NCBI GenBank assembly: GCA_030606285.1
Contig: JAUWGS010000016.1
Coordinates: 1 to 47,530, forward strand
Length of the DNA: 47,530 nt
Direction: 5' to 3'
From: Planctomycetales bacterium
Lineage (GTDB): Bacteria; 4484-113
Part shown: in pieces, positions 24,044 to 32,426 of the stretch
How the letters are laid out: each line of letters begins with the position of its first letter
Position numbering within the stretch: the stretch's first letter is position 1
Program-made: the position numbers and the translations under genes
The notes under the pieces: model-generated
The model's database searches: none
Seen by the model: the letters and a program-made list of their open reading frames with translations, nothing else
Told to the model about the DNA's origin: nothing

Positions 24044-25248
24044 TGGCCGGCATCATCACCAGCAACTGGCAATATAAGCTGCTAGCCCTCGCGCTGGCGA
24101 TAGCGCTGTCGTGGTATACGTACCAGTTCGGTGACTACGAATTAGAATCGTCGCTTGTGCTGAAGCTTGAAGTGCAGAACCTGTCAGAGGATCTAGCGTT
24201 CCTGCAGCCTCCACCTTCATCCATCACAGTCAATATCATGGGTAACCTGCAGGAGCTGAACACCGTGAAGGGGATGCGGTTATCAGCAGTCATGGATTTG
24301 AAAGCCTTCGATTCCCCCGGTTCCTACACCATTTCACCAGAGCTGCCGGACATCCCGGAACTGAGGGTTTATGGTACTGTTCCCAACGTGCGCGTGTGGC
24401 TGGCCAGCAAGACGAGCACCACGATGCTCATTGAGGTCTGGCACCGGGGCGAGCTGCCCGAGGGCTATATGCTCTCCAGCGAGGAAGTCAGTCCTGAGAG
24501 GGCGGAGATTGAGGGTGCAGAGGAGCTCGTGAAGCGGGCCAAGCACGTCGTGGCTGAGGTGGAACTCTCGGAGCGAACGAGCAACATGTCCCGGGCGCTT
24601 CCGTTGACGGTGTACTCCGGGGAAAACGAGGTGCTTAGCACCGGCGTGCTTAAAATCACACCGCCGCTTGTGCAGTACCGGGGCGAAATAAATCCTGTCG
24701 CTAATGTGAAGGCGGTGAAGGTGAACGCCGTCATAAGCGGACAGCCTCAAATCGGGTATTACTTGAAGGAACTGCGCCTGACGCCCTCGCAGATCCTGTT
24801 TGAAGACAGCCTCTACGAGGAGCATCCGAAGAATTACATTGACACTGAAGTGATAGACCTGGAAGGAAGGAGCAGTTCCTTCACCCAGAACGTCAAGCTG
24901 GACTACGGTTTCACTCCGCCTGCGGGGATGCCTACAGGAGTCAGCGTTAACGTGGTGCTGGCCAAGTCCGAGGCTGCGGAAGGCAGCTCGTTGAATGCCA
25001 CTGTTGCCCTTGTTGGGCGCGAGGATATATACGACTATATGGTGCGGCCCCCTTCAGTGGTGGTGCAGTCGTCCGAATTCCAGCAACTCACGGACGAGCA
25101 GCGGACGGAGCTTGAAGTGCGGGTATCTGTCCACGGACTCTCACCGGGGGTTTACAGGATCATCCCTGAGGTGCTTCTCCCCGGTGAAGTTAAACGCGCG
25201 GCCATCCTCCAGGAAAGCGTCGAGGTTACGGTGCTGGAGAAAGAGTGA
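24043..25248 (+). CDS. cdaR: YbbR-domain protein, CdaA regulator CdaR
   Basis: About 401 residues. A single N-terminal membrane anchor (NWQYKLLALALAIALSWYTY) places three or four YbbR-like domains outside the cytoplasmic membrane. Each domain has the pattern of short beta-strands with PPSSITVNIMGN-, SPERAEIEGAEELVKRAKHV- and QNVKLDYGF-type blocks. CdaR binds CdaA and tunes cyclic di-AMP synthesis. The start is either ATG 24043, which shares its A with the cdaA stop, or GTG 24040 (GTGA). Its stop overlaps the glmM GTG. Confidence 0.9.
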   Translation: MAGIITSNWQYKLLALALAIALSWYTYQFGDYELESSLVLKLEVQNLSEDLAFLQPPPSSITVNIMGNLQELNTVKGMRLSAVMDLKAFDSPGSYTISPELPDIPELRVYGTVPNVRVWLASKTSTTMLIEVWHRGELPEGYMLSSEEVSPERAEIEGAEELVKRAKHVVAEVELSERTSNMSRALPLTVYSGENEVLSTGVLKITPPLVQYRGEINPVANVKAVKVNAVISGQPQIGYYLKELRLTPSQILFEDSLYEEHPKNYIDTEVIDLEGRSSSFTQNVKLDYGFTPPAGMPTGVSVNVVLAKSEAAEGSSLNATVALVGREDIYDYMVRPPSVVVQSSEFQQLTDEQRTELEVRVSVHGLSPGVYRIIPEVLLPGEVKRAAILQESVEVTVLEKE

Positions 25249-26621
25249 GCCGCATGCCTGAGTACTTCGGAACAGACGGAATTCGCGGCGTTGTGGGCAG
25301 CGAGCTGACGGCTGAGTTTGCGCTTCGTGTGGGAACCGCGGTGGGGAAGGTGCTGCGGCACTCTTACCGTGGCCGCAAGCTGCCGTACTTCAGGCGATTG
25401 GACAGAAGCCTGCCTCATCCATCCATGCTGCTGGCACAGGACACGCGCGTCAGCTCACCCATGCTTGCCCAAGCGGTTGCGAGTGGCCTTGCTGCCGCCG
25501 GTGTGACAGTACTGGATCTGGGAATTGCGCCGACACCTCTCGTCGCCCTGATGGCCAACCGCTACAGTGCAATCGGTGGCGTGATGATCACCGCCTCGCA
25601 TAATCCCGTTGATCATAACGGCATTAAGGTTTTTCGCAGCGATGGTCTCAAGATAGATACAAGGACCGCAATCGCGATTGAGGAACTTATTGACGGCGGT
25701 TTTGCAGAAACGACGCCGCCTTTCGGCACGGTGCTGCGGGTTGACGCGCTGCCAGCGTACGTGGATTACTTATGCAAGCTGGGCCGTATAAACGGGTCGG
25801 GCGCTAAGGTTGCTCTGGACCTGGCACACGGTGCAGCCTGCGGCGTAGGGGAGCAGGCGTTTGGTGCCCGGGGCTTTAAGGTGGTGCCGGTTTGCGCCGA
25901 GCCGGACGGCGAGAGGATAAACGTGCGCTGCGGGGCTACAGACCTGCGCCGGCTCAAACGGGCTGTGACGCAGTCGGGTGCGGACTGGGGGTTCGCGTTT
26001 GACGGGGATGCAGACCGCGTGATGGCCGTTGACGCGCACGGGCGAGTGGTGGACGGCGACCACCTGATGGCGCTTCTGGCGCTCCACCATCGTCCCTATC
26101 GCAGAGCGGGGCGGCTGGTATTCACCCAGGTGACGAATATGGGAGTGGAGCGTTACTTGCAGGATAAAGGCTTTCGCACGTATCGCACCGCTGTGGGTGA
26201 CAGCAATGTGCTGCAGGCGATGCGAAAGCACGACGTTCTGATTGGCGGCGAACAGAGCGGTCATATAATCTGCTGGGATAAGACGTGCGGCGGGGACGGG
26301 GTGCTCGTGGCTCTATTTGTGAGCGAGCTGCTGATCCGCCACGGCATCTCACTCGGCGAGTTCGCCCGGGAAATCCCCGCGTACGACCAGGTGCTCAAGA
26401 ACGTGCGAATGCGCGACCACAAGAGATGGCAGCAGGACAGCGGCTTCGCCCGCCGCCTGCGACGCTTGCAGGCTGGATATGGCGATGACGTCCGTTTCTA
26501 TATCCGGCCGAGCGGAACTGAGAGCCTCGTGCGGGTGCTCACGGAGGCAACCAAGCCCGCCCTGGCGCGCCGCGCAAATGCTGATGTTGTCGGGCTGTTC
26601 AACGCTTACGGGCGTAAATAG
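25245..26621 (+). CDS. glmM: Phosphoglucosamine mutase GlmM
   Basis: A 458-residue GlmM converting glucosamine 6-phosphate to glucosamine 1-phosphate for peptidoglycan and lipopolysaccharide. It opens with EYFGTDGIRG; Ser118 in MITASHNPVDHNGIK is the phosphoserine; DGDAD at 253-257 binds magnesium; GEQSGHI selects amino sugar; RPSGTESLVRV is the phosphate-binding loop. There is an insertion around RKLPYFRRLDRSLPHPS (residues 44-60) compared with the usual form. GTG 25245 has GGAG at good spacing and overlaps the cdaR stop; ATG 25254 is the alternative. GlmM is also a known inhibitor of CdaA. Confidence 0.97.
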   Translation: MSRMPEYFGTDGIRGVVGSELTAEFALRVGTAVGKVLRHSYRGRKLPYFRRLDRSLPHPSMLLAQDTRVSSPMLAQAVASGLAAAGVTVLDLGIAPTPLVALMANRYSAIGGVMITASHNPVDHNGIKVFRSDGLKIDTRTAIAIEELIDGGFAETTPPFGTVLRVDALPAYVDYLCKLGRINGSGAKVALDLAHGAACGVGEQAFGARGFKVVPVCAEPDGERINVRCGATDLRRLKRAVTQSGADWGFAFDGDADRVMAVDAHGRVVDGDHLMALLALHHRPYRRAGRLVFTQVTNMGVERYLQDKGFRTYRTAVGDSNVLQAMRKHDVLIGGEQSGHIICWDKTCGGDGVLVALFVSELLIRHGISLGEFAREIPAYDQVLKNVRMRDHKRWQQDSGFARRLRRLQAGYGDDVRFYIRPSGTESLVRVLTEATKPALARRANADVVGLFNAYGRK

Positions 26622-26642
26622 ATTCGCAACAGGAGGAAGACC

Positions 26643-27356
26643 ATGGCTCATAATCGTTTCATATGGTGCGGGCATTCCACGTTCCGCATCGAGACCGGCG
26701 AGGACAAAGTCATCTACATTGACCCCTACCTCAGCGCCAATCCTGCGTGTCCTTCGGAGCTGCACAAGGTGGAGCGATGCGACATTATCGCCCTCACCCA
26801 TGGTCATGCCGACCATGTGGGCGACACAATTGAAATCTACAACGAGCATTGTCCCAAGATCGTGGCCATCTTTGACCTGTGCGGGATCCTCGGCAAGCAC
26901 GGCGTTGCCCCCGAGGACTGCGTCGGGATGAACATTGGCGGCACGGTGGATGTAGACGGAGTCAAGTTCATGCAGACTCCAGCCACGCACTCCGGCTCGA
27001 TGGACGACGGAGGGGAGCAGGTCTACGGCGGTGACCCGACGGGCTACGTAATTGAGCTGGAGGACGGCTTCCGCTTCTACCACAGCGGTGACACGTGGGT
27101 GATGGCCGATATGGAATTCATCGCTAAGCTCTTTAAGCCCGAAGTCGCGATGCTGCCGATAGGCGGACACTTCACAATGGATCCGGCAGCCGCGGCTCTT
27201 GCCGCAAAGATAACGGGTGTGAAACGCGTGGTGCCCATGCACTACGGCACGTTTCCCGTTCTGACCGGTGAACCGGAGCATCTGGCAAAAGAGCTTGAAG
27301 GCACTGGTATCGAAGTTCTGGCGGTTGAAGTCGGCCAGGAATTCACGCTGCCGTAG
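26643..27356 (+). CDS. UPF0173 metallo-beta-lactamase-fold hydrolase
   Basis: A 237-residue metal-dependent hydrolase. His53, His55, Asp57 and His58 in LTHGHADHVGD are the metal ligands of the fold, and the family blocks TPATHSGSM, YHSGDT and MLPIGGHFTMDP follow. Substrate is unknown for the UPF0173 (YtkL-like) family. AGGAGG is seven bases before the ATG. It is 21 bases after glmM, so probably part of that operon. Its stop is 17 bases before a truncated copy of the 28.6 kb gene. Confidence 0.93.
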   Translation: MAHNRFIWCGHSTFRIETGEDKVIYIDPYLSANPACPSELHKVERCDIIALTHGHADHVGDTIEIYNEHCPKIVAIFDLCGILGKHGVAPEDCVGMNIGGTVDVDGVKFMQTPATHSGSMDDGGEQVYGGDPTGYVIELEDGFRFYHSGDTWVMADMEFIAKLFKPEVAMLPIGGHFTMDPAAAALAAKITGVKRVVPMHYGTFPVLTGEPEHLAKELEGTGIEVLAVEVGQEFTLP

Positions 27357-27373
27357 AGAGCGACGGCCTTACA

Positions 27374-27478
27374 ATGACCCCATCCGACATACTATACCTG
27401 GACTTCGGCGGCGAAGAGCGGGAACGCCGCTATACGCTGGAACTGGCCAAACAGCTAAGAAGGATGCTCAATGGGTAA
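27374..27478 (+). pseudogene. 34-codon truncated copy of the start of the 28.6 kb dehydrogenase gene
   Basis: Reading from ATG 27374, the peptide carries LDFGGEERERRYTLE, identical to residues 9-23 of the gene at 28629, with the two copies aligned codon for codon from their ATGs. DNA identity is high in 27401-27447, then similarity stops and the frame ends at TAA 27476-27478. It looks like the remnant left when DNA was inserted between the hydrolase gene and the dehydrogenase gene, or the start of a lost paralogue. Confidence 0.7.
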
Positions 27479-27653
27479 TGTGATGCTCATAATTGGAGCA
27501 GCTATCGGAATAGGTACCGCGCATGTACTTGGATTCCGGAGTCTGATAGCAAACATAATAGGAGCTGTGATCGGGGGAGCAGTAGTGAGTGTGGTCGTCG
27601 GCGCTATCGGCGATGCGCTCAGAGGGTCCAAGAATACGGATAAACCCAGGTAA
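27471..27653 (+). CDS. Small glycine-rich membrane protein
   Basis: A 60-residue protein with hydrophobic segments VMLIIGAAIGIGTAHVLGF and ANIIGAVIGGAVVSVVVGAI, rich in small residues in a GxxxG-like pattern, and a short charged tail. No family recognised. AGAAGGA precedes the ATG, which overlaps the truncated upstream frame by eight bases. It lies in the presumed insertion 27.47-28.6 kb, which is visibly less GC-rich than its surroundings. Confidence 0.55.
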   Translation: MGNVMLIIGAAIGIGTAHVLGFRSLIANIIGAVIGGAVVSVVVGAIGDALRGSKNTDKPR

Positions 27654-27751
27654 GTCACCTTCGGTGCATACTCGGGTTTCCGGAGGCTCCGCGAAACGCT
27701 GACAGTTTAAGAGAGGCAATTATCAAGAGGAGAAAGCGAGCGCCTTATGGG

Positions 27752-28396
27752 CTACCAAACGCTTTCGTACCTACGCACAAGTTCAGGGCATTTCTTTGCT
27801 AGCTGCGCCAAACACCCCATCCAGCTCTCTTCTCTCAGTTCCTCGTCCGAAACCGCTAGGTCAGTTGATTTCCCAGTAGCGGAGGCGTGGAGAAGGTAAG
27901 CACGAAAGAACAGAATCTCGGATATTGTGATAGGCAGTCCGTATTTGGCGAACATCCGGTGACGGTGAATAGTCCACCATTGAATCCCTAGGTCGATAAC
28001 ACGCCCAAGAGCCTTTCCGAGAAGGAACGCTATGACACCTTGCCAGCCAACTGTGAAGAAACCATACAGAGCTATGGCAACATCAAGAATATATCCCCGA
28101 GAGCCAAACAAGGCTCCTATCCTCGGCAGACCGGGGACTATAGCGCCGGAAATCACAACTACTGTTCCGGCCAGATAGGCGACTAGAGTGAAAAGACCGA
28201 TTTCATATGGGGCGAATGCCCGAAAGAATGATACAGCCCCCACGACGCTAGAGAACATAACTGGGGGCGCTAGTAGCCCTTCCGTCATCCTGAGAACTGC
28301 ATACGCACTGACTTTGGGATGCAAACGTGCCATCAGTGCGAAGGCATAATCCACTGGTAGTCTTATCTTAAGCCCGCCTGGAGTATAGAAAGTCAT
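27752..28396 (-). CDS. Membrane protein of unknown function
   Basis: A 214-residue protein I do not recognise. It has about four hydrophobic segments (around LLAPPVMFSSVVGAVSFF, IGLFTLVAYLAGTVVVISG, LDVAIALYGFFTVGWQGVIA) and a soluble, acidic C-terminal tail with SDEELREESW. The ATG has no ribosome site of its own; it begins six bases after the stop of a 20-codon ORF with a strong GGAGG, so translation is probably coupled. Base composition is lower in GC than neighbours, suggesting acquisition. Confidence 0.65.
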   Translation of the reverse strand: MTFYTPGGLKIRLPVDYAFALMARLHPKVSAYAVLRMTEGLLAPPVMFSSVVGAVSFFRAFAPYEIGLFTLVAYLAGTVVVISGAIVPGLPRIGALFGSRGYILDVAIALYGFFTVGWQGVIAFLLGKALGRVIDLGIQWWTIHRHRMFAKYGLPITISEILFFRAYLLHASATGKSTDLAVSDEELREESWMGCLAQLAKKCPELVRRYESVW

Positions 28397-28402
28397 CTTA
28401 AA

Positions 28403-28465
28403 TCAGTTGGCATCACGAACCGCGCTTGCTAAGATGCTTATAAGGTCTTGTGGCACTAGCTCCAT
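28403..28465 (-). CDS. 20-residue leader or small protein (MELVPQDL...)
   Basis: ATG 28465 is preceded by GGAGG at ideal spacing and by TATAAT at 28485-28490. The product is MELVPQDLISILASAVRDAN. Six bases separate its stop from the ATG of the membrane protein at 28396, which has no ribosome site. It may be a leader peptide enabling coupled translation or a functional microprotein. Confidence 0.55.
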   Translation of the reverse strand: MELVPQDLISILASAVRDAN

Positions 28466-28484
28466 GTTGTTTCCTCCTATCGAG

Positions 28485-28490
28485 ATTATA
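28485..28490 (-). promoter_or_regulatory. -10 box (TATAAT) of the small-ORF/membrane-protein operon
   Basis: Perfect minus-strand TATAAT nine bases before GGAGG. It faces away from the promoter at 28557-28562. Confidence 0.55.
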
Positions 28491-28556
28491 CACGAAGAAG
28501 CAACCCAGCTTCATATAGTTTTTCCCGCGTCACCATCTTATCCATGCATCGCTTGC

Positions 28557-28562
28557 TATAAT
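28557..28562 (+). promoter_or_regulatory. -10 box (TATAAT) of the fused dehydrogenase gene
   Basis: Perfect TATAAT, with a hairpin AGCGCCG-TTGA-CGGCGCT at 28566-28583 right where transcription should begin. ATG 28629 lacks an obvious ribosome site. Confidence 0.5.
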
Positions 28563-28628
28563 GCTCAGCGCCGTTGACGGCGCTGCGAGATAAGCGTATT
28601 TGTTCTCAGGGCGCTGGCGGCTGCGGAT

Positions 28629-30758
28629 ATGCTTGAGACCCGCATTCTACATCTGGACTTCGGGGGCGAAGAGCGGGAACGCCGCTACACGCTTGAAATG
28701 GGCGACAGCGAGTTCTCCGTGCGCGAAGTCGGCCTGGAGCGCGATCTCCGAAAGGCGGCGCGTGTCCTTACCGACGCGCCGGAACAGCGCATAGCCCTTT
28801 CAGGCCTTACGCTTCACTTCTACTTCGAGGGCAAGGAGTACTGCCACCGGCGACTTTCACGACTCCTTGCGCCGAGCCTGCGCGGCCGGGAGCTGAGCGA
28901 CGGCAGCCTAGTGAAGCGCACGCTGGAGCGCTATTTGGTGGATGAGGCAATCCGCCAGCTGGCGGTGAACTTCCGAGAGAAGCGAACTCTCGTGCTTTCC
29001 GCTATTCCCCGCTACGGTGCTGCCGAGGTTCTGAGTTCCCGGACGGACAGGATCGTCTTTGGTGATCTGCTCTACGGGTTCAGGCTGGGCGTGCCCCTTA
29101 CTTCAATGGCAGCGCTGCGGAAAGCTGCGCCTGCGCTGTTGAGAGCCGTGGTCAGCACGCCAGTGTCGTGGTTCGACCCCGGGGCCCGGATGTTCGCCCG
29201 TAGGATGCCGCGCTTCCGCTGGTACTTCTACTGGGCGGAAGTGATTCTGGGCAGTATGCAGCATCTGCGCCGTTACGCGCCGGGTAAGTTGAGCGGCAAG
29301 ATTGTGTTCACCAATCTTACCAACGATGACGATCTGGAGTTTCTCCGCAGCCGGGATGTCGCGACTGTGGTCGGGTTGCTGCCCCGCATCAGCGAAAGGC
29401 GCGTGAGTACCGGCCTGCTCGAACTGATGCTCAAGCAGTTGTTGCGCGGCAAGGACACGGAGGGCGACTGGGAGGCTGCGTTCCTCAACTTCTTCCTGCG
29501 CCACCACTTCGCTCCGGAAATCGAGAGCTTCCATGCCGAGCCTGACGTAGAGCCTGCGCTCATTGACATATCCGCTACAGCAGACCTCCCGGGTCCCAAG
29601 CCCGCTCCGGCAGAGGAATACGAGGCTGCGCCCGGTGACGGTGACGAAGAAGGGCGCTTCGCGTTCGTTGTGCACCCGCTGTTCTATGACCAGTTGATAC
29701 AGCATCCGGTTCTCAAGGCACTTGACCGCATAATTCCATCTGCGTGGCTGGAGGAACTGGCACCCGTTGTGGTGTCTCCGCCGATTATCGGCACGGTCAA
29801 GGATATCGTCTCTGCCACCGGCGCTCGTGCCCGGGGATACATCTACGCCATCCCCATGACACCTAGAATGATGCTGAAGTATCCTCCTGAACGGACGTAC
29901 CGCCGCATCCTTCATATCACCCGGCACGCCGAGCGTCTGGGCGCGGGAATTGTCGGCCTGGGCGCGTTTACATCGGTTGTTGGCGATGCCGGTGTGACGG
30001 TGGCGCGACGCAGCCGCATCGGCATAACAACGGGCAATTCGTTCACTGTTGCGGTTACCATCCGGACCCTGGCTCAGGCAGCCGACCTGATGGGCATCGA
30101 GTTGAGCCGGGCAACGGCGTGCGTCATCGGGGCTACAGGCAGCATCGGAAGCACCATCTGCCATCTGCTGGCAAGCGAAGTGCGGGCGCTCACGCTGGTC
30201 TCGCCGCGTCCCGAACGCCTGCTGGCGCTGTCCAATCACCTGCGTGAACGCTTCCCCGGTGTGGAGCTAAGAATAGCCCGCTCTCCCGATGAGGCGCTTG
30301 GCCGGGCAGATGTTGTAGTCACTACGACCAGCGCGGTGGGATCCGTGGTGAAAATGCCGCTGCTGAAGCCCGGCGCTGTTGTGAGCGACGTTGCGCGCCC
30401 GCCGGACATCAGTCCGAAGGCTGCAGCGGAGCGGCCGGACGTTTTGGTAATCGAGTCAGGAGAGGTGCAGCTTTTCCCCGGCGCGCAACTGACTACCAAT
30501 CTGGGATTGCCGGAGGGCGTCATCTATGCCTGCCTCGCGGAGACGATTCTGCTGGCGCTGGAAAGGCATTACGATCATTTCACGCTCGGCAGGGAGATTA
30601 CAGAGGAGAGGGTGCGGCACATCAACGAGGTTGCGGACAAGCACGGAATGAAGCTGGCTGGAGTCCGGTCGTTCGGCAAGGAACTCAGCGACGAGGACGT
30701 CCTCGCGGTGCGCCAGCGGGCGGAGGATGCGCGCTGGCCTGTGAGCGGAGGGGTGTGA
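28629..30758 (+). CDS. Fused quinate-dehydrogenase-like / acyl-ACP-reductase-like protein
   Basis: A 709-residue protein with two parts. Residues 1 to about 310 resemble a family annotated from memory as quinate 5-dehydrogenase-like (TLVLSAIPRYGAAEVL, IVFGDLLYGFRLGVPL). Residues about 335-709 closely follow cyanobacterial long-chain acyl-ACP reductase: PRMMLKYPPERTYRRIL, GLGAFTSVVGDAG, ITTGNSFTVA (from 466), the Rossmann loop VIGATGSIGS (499-508) and IYACLAETILL, where Cys635 aligns with the catalytic cysteine that carries the acyl group. Aldehyde formation from an acyl thioester with NADPH is therefore plausible but inferred. No aldehyde-deformylating oxygenase is nearby. A truncated copy of its first codons lies at 27374. 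Confidence 0.75.
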   Translation: MLETRILHLDFGGEERERRYTLEMGDSEFSVREVGLERDLRKAARVLTDAPEQRIALSGLTLHFYFEGKEYCHRRLSRLLAPSLRGRELSDGSLVKRTLERYLVDEAIRQLAVNFREKRTLVLSAIPRYGAAEVLSSRTDRIVFGDLLYGFRLGVPLTSMAALRKAAPALLRAVVSTPVSWFDPGARMFARRMPRFRWYFYWAEVILGSMQHLRRYAPGKLSGKIVFTNLTNDDDLEFLRSRDVATVVGLLPRISERRVSTGLLELMLKQLLRGKDTEGDWEAAFLNFFLRHHFAPEIESFHAEPDVEPALIDISATADLPGPKPAPAEEYEAAPGDGDEEGRFAFVVHPLFYDQLIQHPVLKALDRIIPSAWLEELAPVVVSPPIIGTVKDIVSATGARARGYIYAIPMTPRMMLKYPPERTYRRILHITRHAERLGAGIVGLGAFTSVVGDAGVTVARRSRIGITTGNSFTVAVTIRTLAQAADLMGIELSRATACVIGATGSIGSTICHLLASEVRALTLVSPRPERLLALSNHLRERFPGVELRIARSPDEALGRADVVVTTTSAVGSVVKMPLLKPGAVVSDVARPPDISPKAAAERPDVLVIESGEVQLFPGAQLTTNLGLPEGVIYACLAETILLALERHYDHFTLGREITEERVRHINEVADKHGMKLAGVRSFGKELSDEDVLAVRQRAEDARWPVSGGV

Positions 30759-30765
30759 CGCGGCG

Positions 30766-31434
30766 ATGCTGTTCTGGCGTAAAAGAGCGCAGCCTGATTA
30801 CATAATCGTGGGCCTGGGCAATCCCGGCCCCGAATACGAGCGCACGCGGCACAATGTGGGTTTCATGGCTGCGGACGCGCTGGCGGGCATGTTCCCTCGC
30901 GTGCGCTGGCGCTACCGCTGGAGCAGCCTGGCGGCTGAACTCACCATTGATCCAGCGAGGGCACTCGCGCCACCGCCCGGTGTCGCTGCGGCTGAAGAGC
31001 TTAAGCGAATCCGTGAAAGGTGCGGAACCGGCAAACGCCGGTTGCTGGTAGTGAAACCGCAGGCTTTCATGAACCGGAGCGGGCGCGCGCTGGTAAAGCT
31101 TACGCAGGCCAAGCCCGGTGTGCCCTTCGTCGTGATTTCGGACGACGTGAACCTGCCCTGGGGGAAGCTAAGGCTTCGGGAGCGCGGGAGCGCCGGCGGG
31201 CACAAGGGGCTCAGTGACATTATTACCAGGCTTGGCGGAATGGATGACTTCCCCCGCATACGCATAGGTATCGGGGGCGGGGAGCTTGCGGACGTAAGCG
31301 ACTACGTTCTGGACGAGTTGTCCAGCGATGAGCTGGCGGACGCGCAGCGCTTCGCCATAGCAGCGGCGCTAAAAGCGCTGGAGATTGCCTGTGTCGGATA
31401 CGAGGCTGCTGTGTCCAGCGACTTCATACTTTAG
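30766..31434 (+). CDS. pth: Peptidyl-tRNA hydrolase
   Basis: A 222-residue Pth that recycles peptidyl-tRNA dropped from ribosomes. IIVGLGNPGPEYERTRHNVGF contains catalytic His29; KPQAFMNRSG and the later DDVNLPWGKLRLRERGSAGG and HKGLSDI blocks are conserved. Residues about 61-91 are an insertion relative to the usual 190-residue enzyme, rich in Ala, Pro and Arg. The C-terminus is a little longer too. It starts eight bases after the dehydrogenase stop. Confidence 0.95.
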   Translation: MLFWRKRAQPDYIIVGLGNPGPEYERTRHNVGFMAADALAGMFPRVRWRYRWSSLAAELTIDPARALAPPPGVAAAEELKRIRERCGTGKRRLLVVKPQAFMNRSGRALVKLTQAKPGVPFVVISDDVNLPWGKLRLRERGSAGGHKGLSDIITRLGGMDDFPRIRIGIGGGELADVSDYVLDELSSDELADAQRFAIAAALKALEIACVGYEAAVSSDFIL

Positions 31435-31475
31435 GCAGCCACTCGGGCGGCGGAGGAGCTTCTTCATTCCTCTGC

Positions 31476-31481
31476 TACAAT
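31476..31481 (+). promoter_or_regulatory. -10 box (TACAAT) of dapA
   Basis: TACAAT with a leader of about 20 bases containing AAGGAA before ATG 31509. No clear -35. Confidence 0.45.
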
Positions 31482-31508
31482 AGTTGGACTTCTGCGTAAG
31501 GAACCGAG

Positions 31509-32423
31509 ATGAACCAGGAACCAATCTTCGGACGCATCGTTACTGCGGTAGTCACTCCCTTCGACAGCCGAGGCAACATAGACTACGTGTCGGCCAAGTA
31601 TCTGGTCGGGCACCTCGCCGATAACGGCAGCGACGCAGTCGTTGTGGCGGGCACGACGGGCGAGGGCGCGGCGCTCAGCGAGGAGGAGCGCATCGAGCTC
31701 TTTACGTTCTGGCGCGAGAACGCGCCTGAGGGTATGAAGGTCATTGCCAACACGGGCACCAACGTAACCCGGGAGTCCGTTGCGCTCACCGAGGCAGCGA
31801 CCAAGGTAGGCGTGGACGGCGTCATGGCCGTGATGCCCTACTACAACAAGCCCAATAAGGAAGGGCAGGTGCGCCACTTCCGCATGGTCGCCAACGCCAC
31901 CGACAAGCCGGTGCTGCTGTACAACGTACCGTCGCGCACCGGCGGCTCGATGACACTGGAAGCCATCTATGAGCTTTCCGGCGTCACCAACATCGCGGCC
32001 ATCAAGGAGGCGAGCGGCAACCTCGACTTCGTCAGCAGCATCGTCAAGAACTCGCAGGACGATTTCGCAGTCTACTCCGGGGACGACAGCCTGACGCTGC
32101 CGATTCTCTCGGTCGGTGGCGTGGGAGTGGTCAGCGTCGCATCGCATCTCGTGGGCAATCAGCTTGCCGAAATGGTGCGCGCTTATGTGAGCGGCGACGT
32201 CAACCGCGCCCGAGACATCCACCTGAAGCTTCTGGGGATATTCAAAGCGCTCTTCACTACGACGAATCCCATCCCGGTCAAGACCGCGCTGTCGCTTATG
32301 GGACTGATCTCCGAGCAGTTCCGGCTGCCGATGACGAATGCCGACGAGAGCGTGAAGCAGCAGCTCATCGGCGTAATGAACGAGCTGGGGCTGTTCCCTG
32401 GTATCCCCGCAGGCAAAGCTTAG
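31509..32423 (+). CDS. dapA: 4-Hydroxy-tetrahydrodipicolinate synthase
   Basis: A 304-residue DapA condensing pyruvate with aspartate semialdehyde for lysine and diaminopimelate. VVAGTTGEGAALSEEER is the substrate-binding motif, LLYNVPSRTG carries catalytic Tyr139, and IKEASG carries Schiff-base Lys166. Length and motifs match DapA better than other aldolases of the fold. First gene of a run with the uracil-DNA glycosylase and HAD genes (three-base and overlapping junctions). Confidence 0.94.
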   Translation: MNQEPIFGRIVTAVVTPFDSRGNIDYVSAKYLVGHLADNGSDAVVVAGTTGEGAALSEEERIELFTFWRENAPEGMKVIANTGTNVTRESVALTEAATKVGVDGVMAVMPYYNKPNKEGQVRHFRMVANATDKPVLLYNVPSRTGGSMTLEAIYELSGVTNIAAIKEASGNLDFVSSIVKNSQDDFAVYSGDDSLTLPILSVGGVGVVSVASHLVGNQLAEMVRAYVSGDVNRARDIHLKLLGIFKALFTTTNPIPVKTALSLMGLISEQFRLPMTNADESVKQQLIGVMNELGLFPGIPAGKA

Positions 32424-32426
32424 ACG

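Noticed and set aside
29103-30239. 378-residue minus-strand open frame
   Set aside because: It is antisense to the well-supported dehydrogenase gene and has no recognisable domain or ribosome site.
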